Assembly: GCA_035938875.1 (NCBI GenBank)
Contig: DASZGL010000095.1
Location: 45,433-109,432 of the forward strand
Reading direction: 5' to 3'
Source: DASZGL01 sp035938875
Lineage (GTDB): Bacteria; Chloroflexota; Dormibacteria; Aeolococcales; Aeolococcaceae
Length of the DNA stretch: 64,000 nucleotides
Shown here: piece after piece, positions 17,524 to 26,361 of the stretch
Layout of the letters: the number at the start of each line of letters is the position of its first letter
Position numbering within the stretch: the first letter of the stretch is position 1
Program-made: the position numbers and the translations under genes
The notes under the pieces: model-generated
Databases searched by the model: none
Told to the model about the DNA's origin: nothing
What the model saw: only the letters and a program-made list of their open reading frames with translations

Positions 17524-19269
17524 ATGGCCCCGCTGATCTGTGCGCCGCTGGCGCGACAATCGGCACCGCGGTGGCTGCGACGGCTCGCCCAGCCGGACCG
17601 CGAGTGGCAGATCCTGCGACGCGCCGACGACGGCGAGCGACCTGCACCGCTCGGCGCGGAGCTGGAGCGGCTCACCGGCCAAGTCGAGTCAGCGGGAACA
17701 GTGTGGATCGCCCGCGTGCTGGGACGCGACGAGGACCTCGCCCACCTGCGCGAGGCTGTCGCTGGGGTGACACCCGCAACGACCTGGACGGCCGAGCCGT
17801 CACGCGGCTTGCGGCGCAGTCAGGCCGTCGTGCGCCTGGCGTCCGGCGACGCAGCGCGTTCGGTGCTGCTTCGCGGCGAGGGCGTCAGCGACTACACCGT
17901 GCTCATGCTTCTCGTCGCCGAGCTGGACGTCGCCGAAGTGATGACACTGCTGCGCGATGGCGAGGATGACGCGGCGTTCGCGATGGCACAGCTGACCCTC
18001 GCCTACCGCGCCGGCAGCCCGTGGGCGGCGGTGACCTCGCCACGCGGCGCGGTGATGCTTCCCGCATCGCTGGTGACCGTCGACTCCGTCGCAGCCAGGC
18101 CGCCGCGCATGGCGGTGTCGCCACCACCGAGGCAATTGGCGCTCATCGGCATCATCGCCGTGGCCGTCGTCACCGCCCTCGTCGTGGTCGCCTCCCGAGG
18201 ATCGGCGCCGGGCGTGCGCCAGGGTGGCAGCGTTGCCCGCGCGACGACGGCGCCGACGACGGCGGCTCCCGCACGACCCGCACCACAGGCGCGCCAGCTC
18301 GCCGCCAGTGCCTACGACCCCGACGGCGATATCACCGTGGTCTTCGGCGGCATCGCCACCGGTGGCAGCGGCCGGGAGTTGGACGACACATGGATATGGA
18401 ACGGCCGCACCTGGAGCCAGCAGAGCCCAAACGACGTCATCGGTTTTCGCACCGACGCACCGACAGCGAGGCATGGCGCGGTCATGGCATATGCACCCGG
18501 CGCGCACGGTCTCGTGCTCTTCGGCGGCACCGCTCGTGACCCGACCACCGCTCCGCTCAACGACACCTGGGTGTGGAATCGCACGAAGTGGACGCGCCTC
18601 GACGTGGCCGGCCCCCCGTCCACAGCGGTCACCGTGGCGATGTCCTACGACCTCAGCGCCGGACAGCTCGTCCTGGTGACGGCGGACACGCAATCCGACC
18701 CCGAGCGGCTGCAGACCTGGACGTGGAACGCGGAGATCAGTCCAACACTGGTGCCCGGCGGTACGCGATGGACGCTGCATCCTGATGCGACGACGCCACA
18801 GATCCACCTGATGGCGCCCGACCCACGCGGCGGTCACGTCATCGCAGTGGTCTCGACGCACAGCGGACCGGGCGAGGAGGCGACATGGCGGTGGGACGGA
18901 AAGCAATGGCTGGAGCAGCATCCGGCGTCGGCTGTCGTCGTTGAGTCGATAACGGCGACTTTCACCGACGACCTCGCCGACGGCACTGCGGTCCTCGTCG
19001 AGGAGCAGTTCGTCGACCAGACCGGCGAGGATCGCGGCGGCACGTGGACGTGGGACGGCACAACATGGGCGCACCACGCCGGTGAGGTGCCCAATATCGT
19101 GCACGCGTTCGACGTCGCCCAACCGTTGTGGTATCCGCACGGCAATGGTCTCGACATCGTCGGTGGCCCCCGCCAGGGCGACACGTACAACGCGACGTGG
19201 CACTGGGACGGCCTCGTCTGGAGCAGCGTCGGGACCCTGGCGGCAGCAGCGTATCCTGCGCCGCGATGA
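17524..19269 (+). CDS. Membrane protein with cytoplasmic N-domain and external Kelch-like beta-propeller
   Basis: A 581-residue protein. Residues 1-200 form a mixed soluble region that I do not recognise. One transmembrane helix lies at about 204-223, followed by an Ala/Thr/Pro linker and then repeated Kelch-like blades (FGG ... LDDTWIWNGRTWSQQ; LFGG ... LNDTWVWNRTKWTRL; ATWRWDGKQWLEQ; GTWTWDGTTWAHH; ATWHWDGLVWSSV). The arrangement suggests a sensor or surface-display protein that links an outside propeller to a cytoplasmic domain. It follows livF by 23 bases and is coupled to the next gene by ATGA. Confidence 0.7.
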   Translation: MAPLICAPLARQSAPRWLRRLAQPDREWQILRRADDGERPAPLGAELERLTGQVESAGTVWIARVLGRDEDLAHLREAVAGVTPATTWTAEPSRGLRRSQAVVRLASGDAARSVLLRGEGVSDYTVLMLLVAELDVAEVMTLLRDGEDDAAFAMAQLTLAYRAGSPWAAVTSPRGAVMLPASLVTVDSVAARPPRMAVSPPPRQLALIGIIAVAVVTALVVVASRGSAPGVRQGGSVARATTAPTTAAPARPAPQARQLAASAYDPDGDITVVFGGIATGGSGRELDDTWIWNGRTWSQQSPNDVIGFRTDAPTARHGAVMAYAPGAHGLVLFGGTARDPTTAPLNDTWVWNRTKWTRLDVAGPPSTAVTVAMSYDLSAGQLVLVTADTQSDPERLQTWTWNAEISPTLVPGGTRWTLHPDATTPQIHLMAPDPRGGHVIAVVSTHSGPGEEATWRWDGKQWLEQHPASAVVVESITATFTDDLADGTAVLVEEQFVDQTGEDRGGTWTWDGTTWAHHAGEVPNIVHAFDVAQPLWYPHGNGLDIVGGPRQGDTYNATWHWDGLVWSSVGTLAAAAYPAPR

Positions 19270-19688
19270 GCCGGCGGACCAGCGACACCACCACCACGGG
19301 CCGATCCCGCACCACGACGCGCCGCACCACGTCGCAGGAACCGCGCGCCCCGCGCACCGCGTCTACGCATCAGCCTCGGCGGAGCGCTGCGCAGCCCGCC
19401 ACTGAACCGCAGCGCGGGGGAATCGGCGGGCTGTTCCGGGGTGCAGGGAATGTGCTCGGCCAGGTGTCCGGCATGGACGCGCCGGCACGAGCCCTGGAAC
19501 GCCTGGCTGCGTCGGCGGAGCACGCCGCAGACTTTCTCGATCGCCTCGACTCCGAGGTGGGGCTGGACCGTGCGGCGCGACTCGTCGACCGCCTCGATCA
19601 CCTCGCCGACCTCGTCGAAGACATGCACAACTCACTGCTGGAGATCGAGGCGCGCGTCGTCGAGCTCGACCGCCGTGGCCGGCGATAG
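19266..19688 (+). CDS. Hypothetical helical protein
   Basis: A 140-residue protein starting in a 4-base overlap with the Kelch protein stop. The first half is disordered and rich in Thr, Arg and Ser; the second half is a predicted amphipathic, coiled-coil-prone helix (LERLAASAEHAADFLDRL and onward). No family recognised. Coupling to the Kelch gene suggests a joint role, perhaps as a cytoplasmic partner. Confidence 0.6.
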   Translation: MSRRTSDTTTTGRSRTTTRRTTSQEPRAPRTASTHQPRRSAAQPATEPQRGGIGGLFRGAGNVLGQVSGMDAPARALERLAASAEHAADFLDRLDSEVGLDRAARLVDRLDHLADLVEDMHNSLLEIEARVVELDRRGRR

Positions 19689-19702
19689 CCGTGATGCCCC
19701 GG

Positions 19703-19708
19703 TATAGT
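19703..19708 (+). promoter_or_regulatory. -10 hexamer TATAGT, leaderless start
   Basis: TATAGT ends 8 bases before the ATG at 19717 and no Shine-Dalgarno sequence is present, so the small membrane protein is probably translated from a leaderless mRNA. Confidence 0.45.
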
Positions 19709-19716
19709 CGTCGGCG

Positions 19717-19956
19717 ATGAACCGGCTGTACCTGCTCGGCGGCTACGCGCTGATCATGGCCACCTGCATCGTGCTCGCCGTCTACGTCATCGCCCAGCCC
19801 GAGGCGGGAGTGCCGTCGGACAGGTCGACCAACTTCCTCGCCGGCGCCGGCATCGGCTTCGCCGGCTGCATCTTCCTCAAGGACGGGTCGGGAGTCCTGC
19901 TGTCACGCCTCGGGCGCCAGAGAGGCGCCGCGCACACCCCTCCTCCAGCCGGCTGA
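19717..19956 (+). CDS. Small hypothetical membrane protein
   Basis: A 79-residue protein with two hydrophobic segments (about residues 5-27 and 40-57) joined by a short polar loop, and a basic Pro-rich tail. It is conserved in style with two-helix small membrane proteins but I recognise no family. It has its own likely promoter and converges with the sigma factor gene. Confidence 0.5.
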   Translation: MNRLYLLGGYALIMATCIVLAVYVIAQPEAGVPSDRSTNFLAGAGIGFAGCIFLKDGSGVLLSRLGRQRGAAHTPPPAG

Positions 19957-19973
19957 CGCGCGGCGAGCAGGTG

Positions 19974-20591
19974 CTAGGCCGCGATGGCCTTGGCGTATTC
20001 CTCGCGAAAGCGCCCGCGCGCACGGAACAGCAGGGTCTCGACCGCCGACGACGACACACCGAGGCGCTCGGCGATGCTGCGGTAGTCGAGGCCCTCAATC
20101 TCGCGCAGCACAAGCACCTGGCGGTGTCGCGGGTTCAAACGGTTGAGCACACCGGCGACAAAACGCGCCGTCTCGCGCCGCTCGACATGGACCTCGGTAT
20201 CGAGTTCCGGGACACCCCCCGCCATCGGCTTGACCACGAGCAGAGCGTCCATCGACAGCGTCGGAGCCCGTTTCAGCGCCCGCAGATGGTCGATGCCGAG
20301 GTTGGTGCCGATGCGCAGGACCCAGGCGCGAAAACGCAGGTCACCCTGCGTCCCGATGCGCTGTGCCGCGCGAAGAAACGCCTCCTGGGCCAGCTCCTCG
20401 GCCACGGCCTCGTTGCCGCAGATGCGGGTCAAGCGCCGCATGACGACGGGCTGGTGGCGCCGGTAGAGTTCCTCGAAGGCGCTGACGTCACCCTCGCGGA
20501 AGGCGTCGACGAGCTGCTGCTCATCGGCGACGGAGTGGTCGGGGAGGCGACGGGTTTCGGTTGGCAAGAAGGTCTCCTGCGGGTTGCGCAA
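19974..20591 (-). CDS. ECF-type RNA polymerase sigma factor
   Basis: A 205-residue sigma-70 family protein. Region 2 (AFEELYRRHQPVVMRRL ... FRAWVLRIGTNLGIDHLR) and region 4 (LNPRHRQVLVLREIEGLDYRSIAERLGVSSSAVETLLFRAR) are both complete, and regions 1 and 3 are lacking. No anti-sigma factor with a zinc-binding or single-TM design follows it; the upstream minus-strand neighbour is a polytopic membrane protein. The TTG at 20591 is chosen; a second TTG eight codons on is possible. Confidence 0.9.
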   Translation of the reverse strand: MRNPQETFLPTETRRLPDHSVADEQQLVDAFREGDVSAFEELYRRHQPVVMRRLTRICGNEAVAEELAQEAFLRAAQRIGTQGDLRFRAWVLRIGTNLGIDHLRALKRAPTLSMDALLVVKPMAGGVPELDTEVHVERRETARFVAGVLNRLNPRHRQVLVLREIEGLDYRSIAERLGVSSSAVETLLFRARGRFREEYAKAIAA

Positions 20592-20674
20592 GAAACCTTG
20601 CCCCTCCCCCGGTGAAGACTTGGGACATGCCCGGGTAAATTGTTGTTATCCGCGCGTGCACTCGCGCTGCGCGA

Positions 20675-21586
20675 TCAGCGTGAAAAGTGCAGCGCCACTG
20701 CCCCGGCGGCGACGAACGCGGCGTATTCCAGGGCCGCCCAGCGCTGCACCTGGTTGACCCCCAGGTGCCCCACGATCCCCTGGGCGCCGTGCCATATGGC
20801 GAGCAGGCCGGCCGCGGCGCCGGGCTGGCTGCTCGACGTCCCGGCGAAGACGGCGGCCACGGCCACGGCGCCGCCGGTGAGCAGGGCGCCGGCGAGCAGC
20901 CGCAGCCTGGCGGCGTGCCGCGGCTCGTCGCCGGCGGAGAAGGCGTCGTAGGCGACCGCGCCGGCGCCGGCGGCGACGAGGGCAAGCCGCTGCCAGGTGA
21001 CCAGGGTCGAGGCCCCGACCAGGCAGACGGGGAGCAGCACGACGACCCGGATCAGCTCGCCGAGCAGGCGCTGCAGCCAGCCCTCCTGGCCGGCAGCGCG
21101 CAGGGCACGCAGATGCGGGGTGACCGCCATGACCATCGCCGCCAGAGGAACCGCGGCGACGACGGCGCCGGCATCGTCGGTGCTGGCCAGGACGACAGCC
21201 TCGCTGAGCAGGGCCGCCGCCGGCAGGAGTCCGGCCTCAAGCCCGGGACGCGCCTCCGGCGGACAGACCAGGCGGTCGTAGTACACGATCGCGAGGGCGG
21301 TCACCGCAGCCAGGAGGAGGTCGAGGATGACCCCGCGTCGGGCGCCGACGATCTGCGGCCTGGCGAGCACCGCCATCGCAGCCACGCCCACGCCGACCAT
21401 GCCGTGGAAGACCGGGGCGGGCACGCGGGGAAGGATGCGCAGCTCGCGGGTCACGCCAAGGGCGCGACGCGCCTGGTCCGCGTAATAGGCGTGGCCGGTG
21501 CTCCGCGTGTCCGGCTGGGGCTCGGGCTCGGCGGTCGGGGGTTGCGCTAGCGGCGGCGACGAGCGAAAACCTGTTCGCTTATCCAC
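20675..21586 (-). CDS. Hypothetical polytopic membrane protein
   Basis: A 303-residue protein. About 55 polar, Pro-rich N-terminal residues precede seven or so hydrophobic helices, with an intracellular-type loop near VCPPEARPG. No family recognised. It lies 83 bases upstream of the ECF sigma factor on the same strand, so it may influence sigma activity, but this is positional inference only. The region just before its GTG start contains DnaA-box-like 9-mers. Confidence 0.6.
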   Translation of the reverse strand: MDKRTGFRSSPPLAQPPTAEPEPQPDTRSTGHAYYADQARRALGVTRELRILPRVPAPVFHGMVGVGVAAMAVLARPQIVGARRGVILDLLLAAVTALAIVYYDRLVCPPEARPGLEAGLLPAAALLSEAVVLASTDDAGAVVAAVPLAAMVMAVTPHLRALRAAGQEGWLQRLLGELIRVVVLLPVCLVGASTLVTWQRLALVAAGAGAVAYDAFSAGDEPRHAARLRLLAGALLTGGAVAVAAVFAGTSSSQPGAAAGLLAIWHGAQGIVGHLGVNQVQRWAALEYAAFVAAGAVALHFSR

Positions 21587-21616
21587 GCGAGCCTGTGGAC
21601 ACTGTGGACGGCGGGC

Positions 21617-22012
21617 TCACGCTTCGCTCGTCCCGGCGCGCCCATAGGCGTCCTCGAGCCGGACGACGTCGTCGATCTCGGGTGAGGACACCTCGATGAT
21701 GTCGACGTCGTCGACGGCGACAAAGCGATGCCGCCGCCCGGGACGGACGCGCGCGCTCATTCCCGGCTCCAGCCGGTGCGTCTGCAGCTCACCGGCGTCG
21801 TCCTCGAGCACCAGGTCCAGGGCGCCTCGGAGGACGTAGATCGACTCGTCCTTCTGCACGTGGTATTGCAGGCTCAGCGAATGACCAGCGTCGACGTGGA
21901 TGATCTTGCCCAGGTAACGCTCGGTGATCGCCCAGCGCAACTCGTACCCCCAGGGCTTGTCGACCCGGCCTCCTCCCGCCGGGTGCGCGGCGGCCGCTCC
22001 GGTTTCGCTCAT
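21617..22012 (-). CDS. Cupin-domain sugar-phosphate isomerase-like protein
   Basis: A 131-residue single-domain cupin resembling the C-terminal isomerase domain of type II phosphomannose isomerases. It contains the KPWGYE opening, the LSLQYHVQKDESIYVLRG block and the late GRRHRF motif; metal ligands of the cupin are His and Glu in the second block and His in the last. It is coupled to the phosphohexomutase by ATGA, suggesting mannose/glucose-phosphate interconversion. Confidence 0.8.
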   Translation of the reverse strand: MSETGAAAAHPAGGGRVDKPWGYELRWAITERYLGKIIHVDAGHSLSLQYHVQKDESIYVLRGALDLVLEDDAGELQTHRLEPGMSARVRPGRRHRFVAVDDVDIIEVSSPEIDDVVRLEDAYGRAGTSEA

Positions 22013-23469
22013 CGATGAGGCGCGGCTGTCGCCATCCGCGACTCCACGCCGAGGTGCTGCTCCAGCGCAGCCAGGAGTTCCTCGACGCGCTCCGGGCTGG
22101 GGGCCTCGCTGTAGACGCGGATCAGCGGCTCGGTTCCGCTGAATCGCACCAGTGCCCAGGAGTCGTCCTCGAGGTAGAACTTGAAGCCGTCGTCGGTCCG
22201 GGTGCGCACGATGGCGCCTCCCGCCAGCCGGGTCGGCGGGTTCTCGCCGAGCGCGCGGTACATCGCCTCCTTGCGCTCGGCATACCCCTCACGCGGCATC
22301 GAGATGTCGTGCCTGGCGTAGGCGTGCTTGCCGACGATGTCCTCGAGGTGGGCGAGGATTCCCGACAGCGGCATGCCGTAGTCGACGATCATCGCCGCGA
22401 CCTGCAGCCCGGCGAGGACGCCGTCGCGCTCCGGGATGTGACCGCGGAAGGCGAACCCACCCGACTCCTCACCGCCGATCAGCGCATCGGTTTCCGCCAT
22501 CTTTGGCCCGATGTATTTGAAGCCGACCTGCAGCTCGTACACCGGGACGCCGTACATCTCGCCAAGACGGTCAATCATGTTGGTGGTGGTCAGCGAGCGC
22601 ACCACGGCGCCGCGAAGGCCCCGCTTCTCCAGCAGGTAGAGGCAGAGCAGAGCCATGACCTGGTGCTGGTTGATGAAGACACCGCGCTCGTCGATGATGC
22701 CGACACGGTCGGCGTCACCGTCGTTGGCGATGCCCAAGTCGTAGCCGCCGGCCACCATCTTGGCCATGGCGTCGGGCATGTACTGCGCGATCGGCTCGGG
22801 ATGCATGCCGCCGAATCCCGGGTTGCGCTCGCCGTGCAGCTCGTCGACTCGTGTGGTTCCGCCGGCAAGAAGCCGGCGCACGTAGCCGGCCGCGCCGCCG
22901 TACATCGCCTCGTGAAGGATGCGCAGCCCGGCATTGCGCAGCCGAGGCAGATCGACCATGCGGCCGATCTGAGCGGTGTAGCTGGGCAGAGGATCGACGA
23001 GCTCCACCATCCCCGCCGCAACCGCGTCGTCGAAGGGCATCGCCGACACGCCGTCGCGAAGCGCCTGGGCGCTGAGCACCTCGAGACGCTCGACGACCTC
23101 GGGGGGCGCGGAGCCACCGAAGTCCGGCTTGAATTTGAGCCCGTTGAACTCTGGCGGGTTGTGACTGGCGGTCACGACCACAGCGCCGGCAGTGGCTCGA
23201 TCGACGACAGTCCACGATGAGACCTGAGTCGGCGACGGCCCGTCGAGCAGGAGCACGCGCTTGTCGTTGGCGGCGAGCACGCGGGCCACCTCGCGGGCGA
23301 AGAGCTCGGCGCAATAGCGCGTGTCGTGGCCGACGACCACCGGCCGGCTGTCGGCGTCCAGGTACCAGGCCACGGCCTGGGCCACGGCACGAACATTGAC
23401 GTAGGTGAAGTCGTCGGCGACCACGCCACGCCAACCGTCGGTGCCGAATCTGATCGGACTGCCGGTCAC
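22009..23469 (-). CDS. Phosphoglucomutase/phosphomannomutase
   Basis: A 486-residue alpha-D-phosphohexomutase. Domain 1 has the phosphoserine loop TASHNPPEFNG, domain 2 the metal-binding DGDADR, domain 3 the sugar-specificity loop GGEESGG, and domain 4 the phosphate-binding RFSGTEPLIR. It interconverts hexose 1- and 6-phosphates for sugar-nucleotide synthesis. The GTG at 23469 begins exactly at the family N-terminus, and a TACCCT hexamer ends 6 bases upstream (23476-23481), predicting a leaderless mRNA. Confidence 0.92.
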   Translation of the reverse strand: MTGSPIRFGTDGWRGVVADDFTYVNVRAVAQAVAWYLDADSRPVVVGHDTRYCAELFAREVARVLAANDKRVLLLDGPSPTQVSSWTVVDRATAGAVVVTASHNPPEFNGLKFKPDFGGSAPPEVVERLEVLSAQALRDGVSAMPFDDAVAAGMVELVDPLPSYTAQIGRMVDLPRLRNAGLRILHEAMYGGAAGYVRRLLAGGTTRVDELHGERNPGFGGMHPEPIAQYMPDAMAKMVAGGYDLGIANDGDADRVGIIDERGVFINQHQVMALLCLYLLEKRGLRGAVVRSLTTTNMIDRLGEMYGVPVYELQVGFKYIGPKMAETDALIGGEESGGFAFRGHIPERDGVLAGLQVAAMIVDYGMPLSGILAHLEDIVGKHAYARHDISMPREGYAERKEAMYRALGENPPTRLAGGAIVRTRTDDGFKFYLEDDSWALVRFSGTEPLIRVYSEAPSPERVEELLAALEQHLGVESRMATAAPHR

Positions 23470-23522
23470 GTCGGCAGGGTAACAGGGGCGGATTGATTCC
23501 GGGAACGTCGCCAATACGACCG

Positions 23523-23551
23523 TGTCAAGCCAAGGCGATGCCGTGCATACT
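23523..23551 (+). promoter_or_regulatory. Weak candidate promoter upstream of the lipoprotein gene
   Basis: GTGTCA (23523-23528) and CATACT (23546-23551) are 17 bases apart. If used, transcription would start near 23558 and the double-hairpin element at 23563-23620 would lie in the 5' untranslated region of the gene at 23658. Match to consensus is only moderate. Confidence 0.3.
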
Positions 23552-23562
23552 CCGGACCTCCA

Positions 23563-23620
23563 GGGGGTAAGGCCGATCCGGGCTTGGCCCGGTCGGCGAT
23601 GAATAGGGGGACTTCCCCCT
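23563..23620 (+). repeat. Double-hairpin dispersed element, copy A
   Basis: This 58-base intergenic sequence recurs at 35567-35630. It begins with a run of G then TAAG, and folds into a long stem (23572-23583 with 23587-23597, one bulged T) followed by ATGAATA and a second stem AGGGGG-ACTT-CCCCCT (23605-23620). It lies between the divergent phosphohexomutase and lipoprotein genes. Confidence 0.75.
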
Positions 23621-23657
23621 CGACACCAGCGGCAACGGGGGACACGGCGGGGAGGAG

Positions 23658-24101
23658 ATGAGCACAGTGCACCGGCCGGCCATCGCAGGCGCGACAGTCG
23701 CGGCGGCATGCGCCACGCTGCTCGGCGCCTGCGGTGACACACCTCACATCAGCGAGGCGGCGACCGCTCCGCCGCTGACCGCGACCAAGGTCGACATCAC
23801 CCTCACCGGGGATCGCGTGGTCACCATCGTCCATCCCTCGGACGACGTCAGCTTCAAGCTCGACGACGCCCGCCTGCTCGTGGTCCACATCAAGGTTCAC
23901 TCCACGGCCAGCAGCGCGCAGACAGTGTCGATGCGCGCGTCGCTCTTCGATTCGGCGAACAAGCTGATCGGCGATGCCACCGGTGGGACGCTGGCAGTGC
24001 CCCCTGGCGCCGATGTCGCCTTCGACCTCAGCGGTCCCGACCCCAACGGAACCATCAGCAAGGCGACATTCGAGGTCCACGCCACGGCCAGCCCCAAATG
24101 A
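23658..24101 (+). CDS. Hypothetical lipoprotein
   Basis: A 147-residue exported protein. The signal peptide ends in the lipobox LLGAC (Cys25), so it should be lipid-anchored. The mature part is a small beta-rich domain with even spacing of Ser, Thr and Val, like Ig-type or DUF4352-like folds. Function unknown. GGGGAGGAG sits directly before the ATG. It is coupled to the ROK kinase gene by ATGA. Confidence 0.7.
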   Translation: MSTVHRPAIAGATVAAACATLLGACGDTPHISEAATAPPLTATKVDITLTGDRVVTIVHPSDDVSFKLDDARLLVVHIKVHSTASSAQTVSMRASLFDSANKLIGDATGGTLAVPPGADVAFDLSGPDPNGTISKATFEVHATASPK

Positions 24102-25159
24102 CCCGCGCCGCGCCGGCGACGCCACCCCGGGCTGTCGGTGATGGCGCCGCCCCAGCGACGTCGGCGCGACCGCGACGCCAGGCGACGGATCGATCAACCG
24201 CGGTCCTCGCCGGAGTCGACGTCGGCGGAACCAAGATCCAGGTGGTGATCACCGACGGGGCGTTCAAGAAGCTGGGCGAGAGTCGCGGGCCGACACCGGC
24301 GACGGGCGGACCACCGGCGGTGATCGCCGCCATCCACACCCTCATCGAGGCGGCCGTGCAGGAGGCCGGGGCGACGACGCTCGCCGCCATCGGGGTCGGC
24401 GCCCCGGGGACGATCGACTTCGCGCGCGGCATCGTCGCGCGCAGCCCGAACCTGGCCGGGTGGATGGATCCCTACCCGCTGGGCGCCGAGCTGACGCGGC
24501 TCACCGGGGCCAGGGTCGTGGTCGACAACGACGTCCGCGCCGGCATGCTCGGCGAGCACCGCCTCGGCGCGGCCCGCCCCTTCCAGGACGTCATCGGCGT
24601 GTGGTTCGGCACCGGCGTGGGTGGGGCGGTGATCCTCCAGGGCAAGCTGCGCCTCGGCCGCTCGGGCGCCTGCGGCGAGATCGGCCATGTCTGCGTCCAG
24701 CCGGGCGGCCGGCGCTGCGGCTGCGGCCGGCGCGGCTGCCTCGAGGCGTACGCGGGTCGCGCTTCCATGGAGCGGCGCGCGCGCAAGCTGGCTGCCAAGC
24801 GCCCCACCGAGCTGTTCCACATCATGGAGAGGCAGGGACGCACCCACGTCACCAGCGGCGTCGTCGCCCGTGCCCTTGACGCCGGCGACGCGCTGACCCA
24901 CGGCCTGATCGACGATGCCGTCGCCGCGGCAGGAGCGGGCATCGCCTCGGTGGTCAACGTCCTCGACGTCGAGGCGGTGGTCATCGGCGGGGGCCTGGGC
25001 ACCCGGCTTGGTGCACCGTTCGCCAACCGAATCGCCGCCGCCATGCAACCCCACCTGTTCGTCGACGGCAAGGACAGCGTTCGCGTGGTTCCTGCCGAAC
25101 TTGGCGATTACGCCGGGGCTCTCGGCGCCGCGACCGAAGCCGCCCAGGTGGTCAGCTAG
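24098..25159 (+). CDS. ROK family sugar kinase (glucokinase-like)
   Basis: A 353-residue ROK protein. A disordered N-terminus of about 37 residues precedes the ATP-binding DVGGTK motif. The ROK signature is complete: EIGHVCVQPGG, then the zinc-binding C-x-C-G-x-x-G-C (CGCGRRGCLE). The lack of a helix-turn-helix domain indicates a kinase, not a repressor. It likely phosphorylates glucose or another hexose and fits with the nearby hexose-phosphate genes. Confidence 0.87.
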   Translation: MTRAAPATPPRAVGDGAAPATSARPRRQATDRSTAVLAGVDVGGTKIQVVITDGAFKKLGESRGPTPATGGPPAVIAAIHTLIEAAVQEAGATTLAAIGVGAPGTIDFARGIVARSPNLAGWMDPYPLGAELTRLTGARVVVDNDVRAGMLGEHRLGAARPFQDVIGVWFGTGVGGAVILQGKLRLGRSGACGEIGHVCVQPGGRRCGCGRRGCLEAYAGRASMERRARKLAAKRPTELFHIMERQGRTHVTSGVVARALDAGDALTHGLIDDAVAAAGAGIASVVNVLDVEAVVIGGGLGTRLGAPFANRIAAAMQPHLFVDGKDSVRVVPAELGDYAGALGAATEAAQVVS

Positions 25160-25169
25160 CCGCAGCCTG

Positions 25170-26309
25170 CTACAGGAGCTCGTCTCGGCCGGCGGCGCGC
25201 AGCCGTTCGACGACGTCGCGCACGGCCTGAGCGCGAGACGCGGGCATGACCAGCAGTGCGTCGCCAGCGTCGACGACGACAAGGTCGTCGGCACCGACCA
25301 CGGCGATGTGCCGGCCGCCGTGAGCTTCGACGAGGCAGCCGCGGGAGTCGAGGACGGTGACGTCGCCGGCGGTGACGTTGCCGGCGCCGTCGGCGGCGCC
25401 CGCGGCGCTGCGCGCGCTGCGCAGGTCGCTCCACGAGCCCAGGTCCGACCAGGGGAAGTCGGCGCGCACCACGGCGAGGCGCGAGCTGTGCTCGAGGAGC
25501 AGCGGCTCGACCGCCCGTGTATCGAGTCGCCGGTAGGCGGTTGCGGCGGCATCCTCGTCACCAGCACCACGTGAGGCGACGACCTCGGCGAGGGTGGAGT
25601 CGACGCCGGCGGCGAAGGCCCGCATCTCCTGCTCGAATACCGCGGCCGGCCAGGCGAACAGGCCGGTGTTCCAGAGGTGGCTACCTCCCTCGACGAACCG
25701 CGTGGCGACGTCGCTCGCCGGCTTCTCGCTGAACCCGGCCGCGAAGTACGTGTTGAGCGTCCGTGCCGCGGCGTCGATGTCGGGCCTGCCGCCACCCGGC
25801 GACACCCACTCAGCACCGTCCCTCTGCGCGCCCAGGGCGACATAGCCGAAACCGGTGCTGGGATACGTCGGGGTCAGCCCCACGGTGACCAACCCGTCGC
25901 CGGCCACCGCCCAGCCGGCCGCTGCCCAGAGCGCTGCCCGGTAGGCGTCGTCGTCGCCGACGTGATGGTCGGCGTGCACCGAGCAGATGACCGCATCCGG
26001 GTCGTCGCGGGCGATCCAGCGCACCGCCAGTCCCAGCGCCGGCCCGGTACCCCGGGCCGCGGGCTCGGCGATCACCGCGTCGCGGTCGAGCCCGAGGCCA
26101 TCGAGTGCCCGGCGGCAGGCGTCGGCCTGGGTGGCGACGGTGAGGATGCGCACCGGGGCACCGAGAGGAAGGACCCGTGCCACCGTCTCCCGCAGCAGGG
26201 TGTCGCCGCGATCGCCCAGGGGCAGCAGGTGTTTGGGAACAGCGGCGCGGCTCAGCGGCCACAGCCGTGTGCCGCTGCCTCCGGCGAGCACGACGACGTG
26301 CAGCGACAT
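25170..26309 (-). CDS. manC: Mannose-1-phosphate guanylyltransferase
   Basis: A 379-residue nucleotidyltransferase. The N-terminal GGSGTRLWPLSR is the diagnostic pyrophosphorylase motif, and FSEKP (the sugar-phosphate contact) and WNTGLFAW are present. The C-terminal isomerase (cupin) domain of bifunctional enzymes is missing, which the separate cupin gene at 21617 could supply. It makes GDP-mannose from mannose 1-phosphate and GTP. It is convergent with the ROK kinase gene, 10 bases away. Confidence 0.88.
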   Translation of the reverse strand: MSLHVVVLAGGSGTRLWPLSRAAVPKHLLPLGDRGDTLLRETVARVLPLGAPVRILTVATQADACRRALDGLGLDRDAVIAEPAARGTGPALGLAVRWIARDDPDAVICSVHADHHVGDDDAYRAALWAAAGWAVAGDGLVTVGLTPTYPSTGFGYVALGAQRDGAEWVSPGGGRPDIDAAARTLNTYFAAGFSEKPASDVATRFVEGGSHLWNTGLFAWPAAVFEQEMRAFAAGVDSTLAEVVASRGAGDEDAAATAYRRLDTRAVEPLLLEHSSRLAVVRADFPWSDLGSWSDLRSARSAAGAADGAGNVTAGDVTVLDSRGCLVEAHGGRHIAVVGADDLVVVDAGDALLVMPASRAQAVRDVVERLRAAGRDELL

Positions 26310-26361
26310 CTAGCAGCCCCTTGGAGCGATCAACGACGTCAGCCGGTGGTGAGCGACGCCA

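Noticed and set aside
20592..20674. Possible anti-sigma factor coding next to the ECF gene
   Set aside because: The gap is too short for a gene, and neighbouring membrane proteins have many helices, unlike anti-sigma factors.
21579..21611. Chromosomal origin
   Set aside because: Only three imperfect boxes, no AT-rich unwinding region and no dnaA or dnaN nearby.
24194..25843. Long antisense open frame opposite the ROK kinase and manC
   Set aside because: It has no start near a promoter and is composed of Arg/Ala/Gly-rich shadow sequence. The sense strands carry complete known families.
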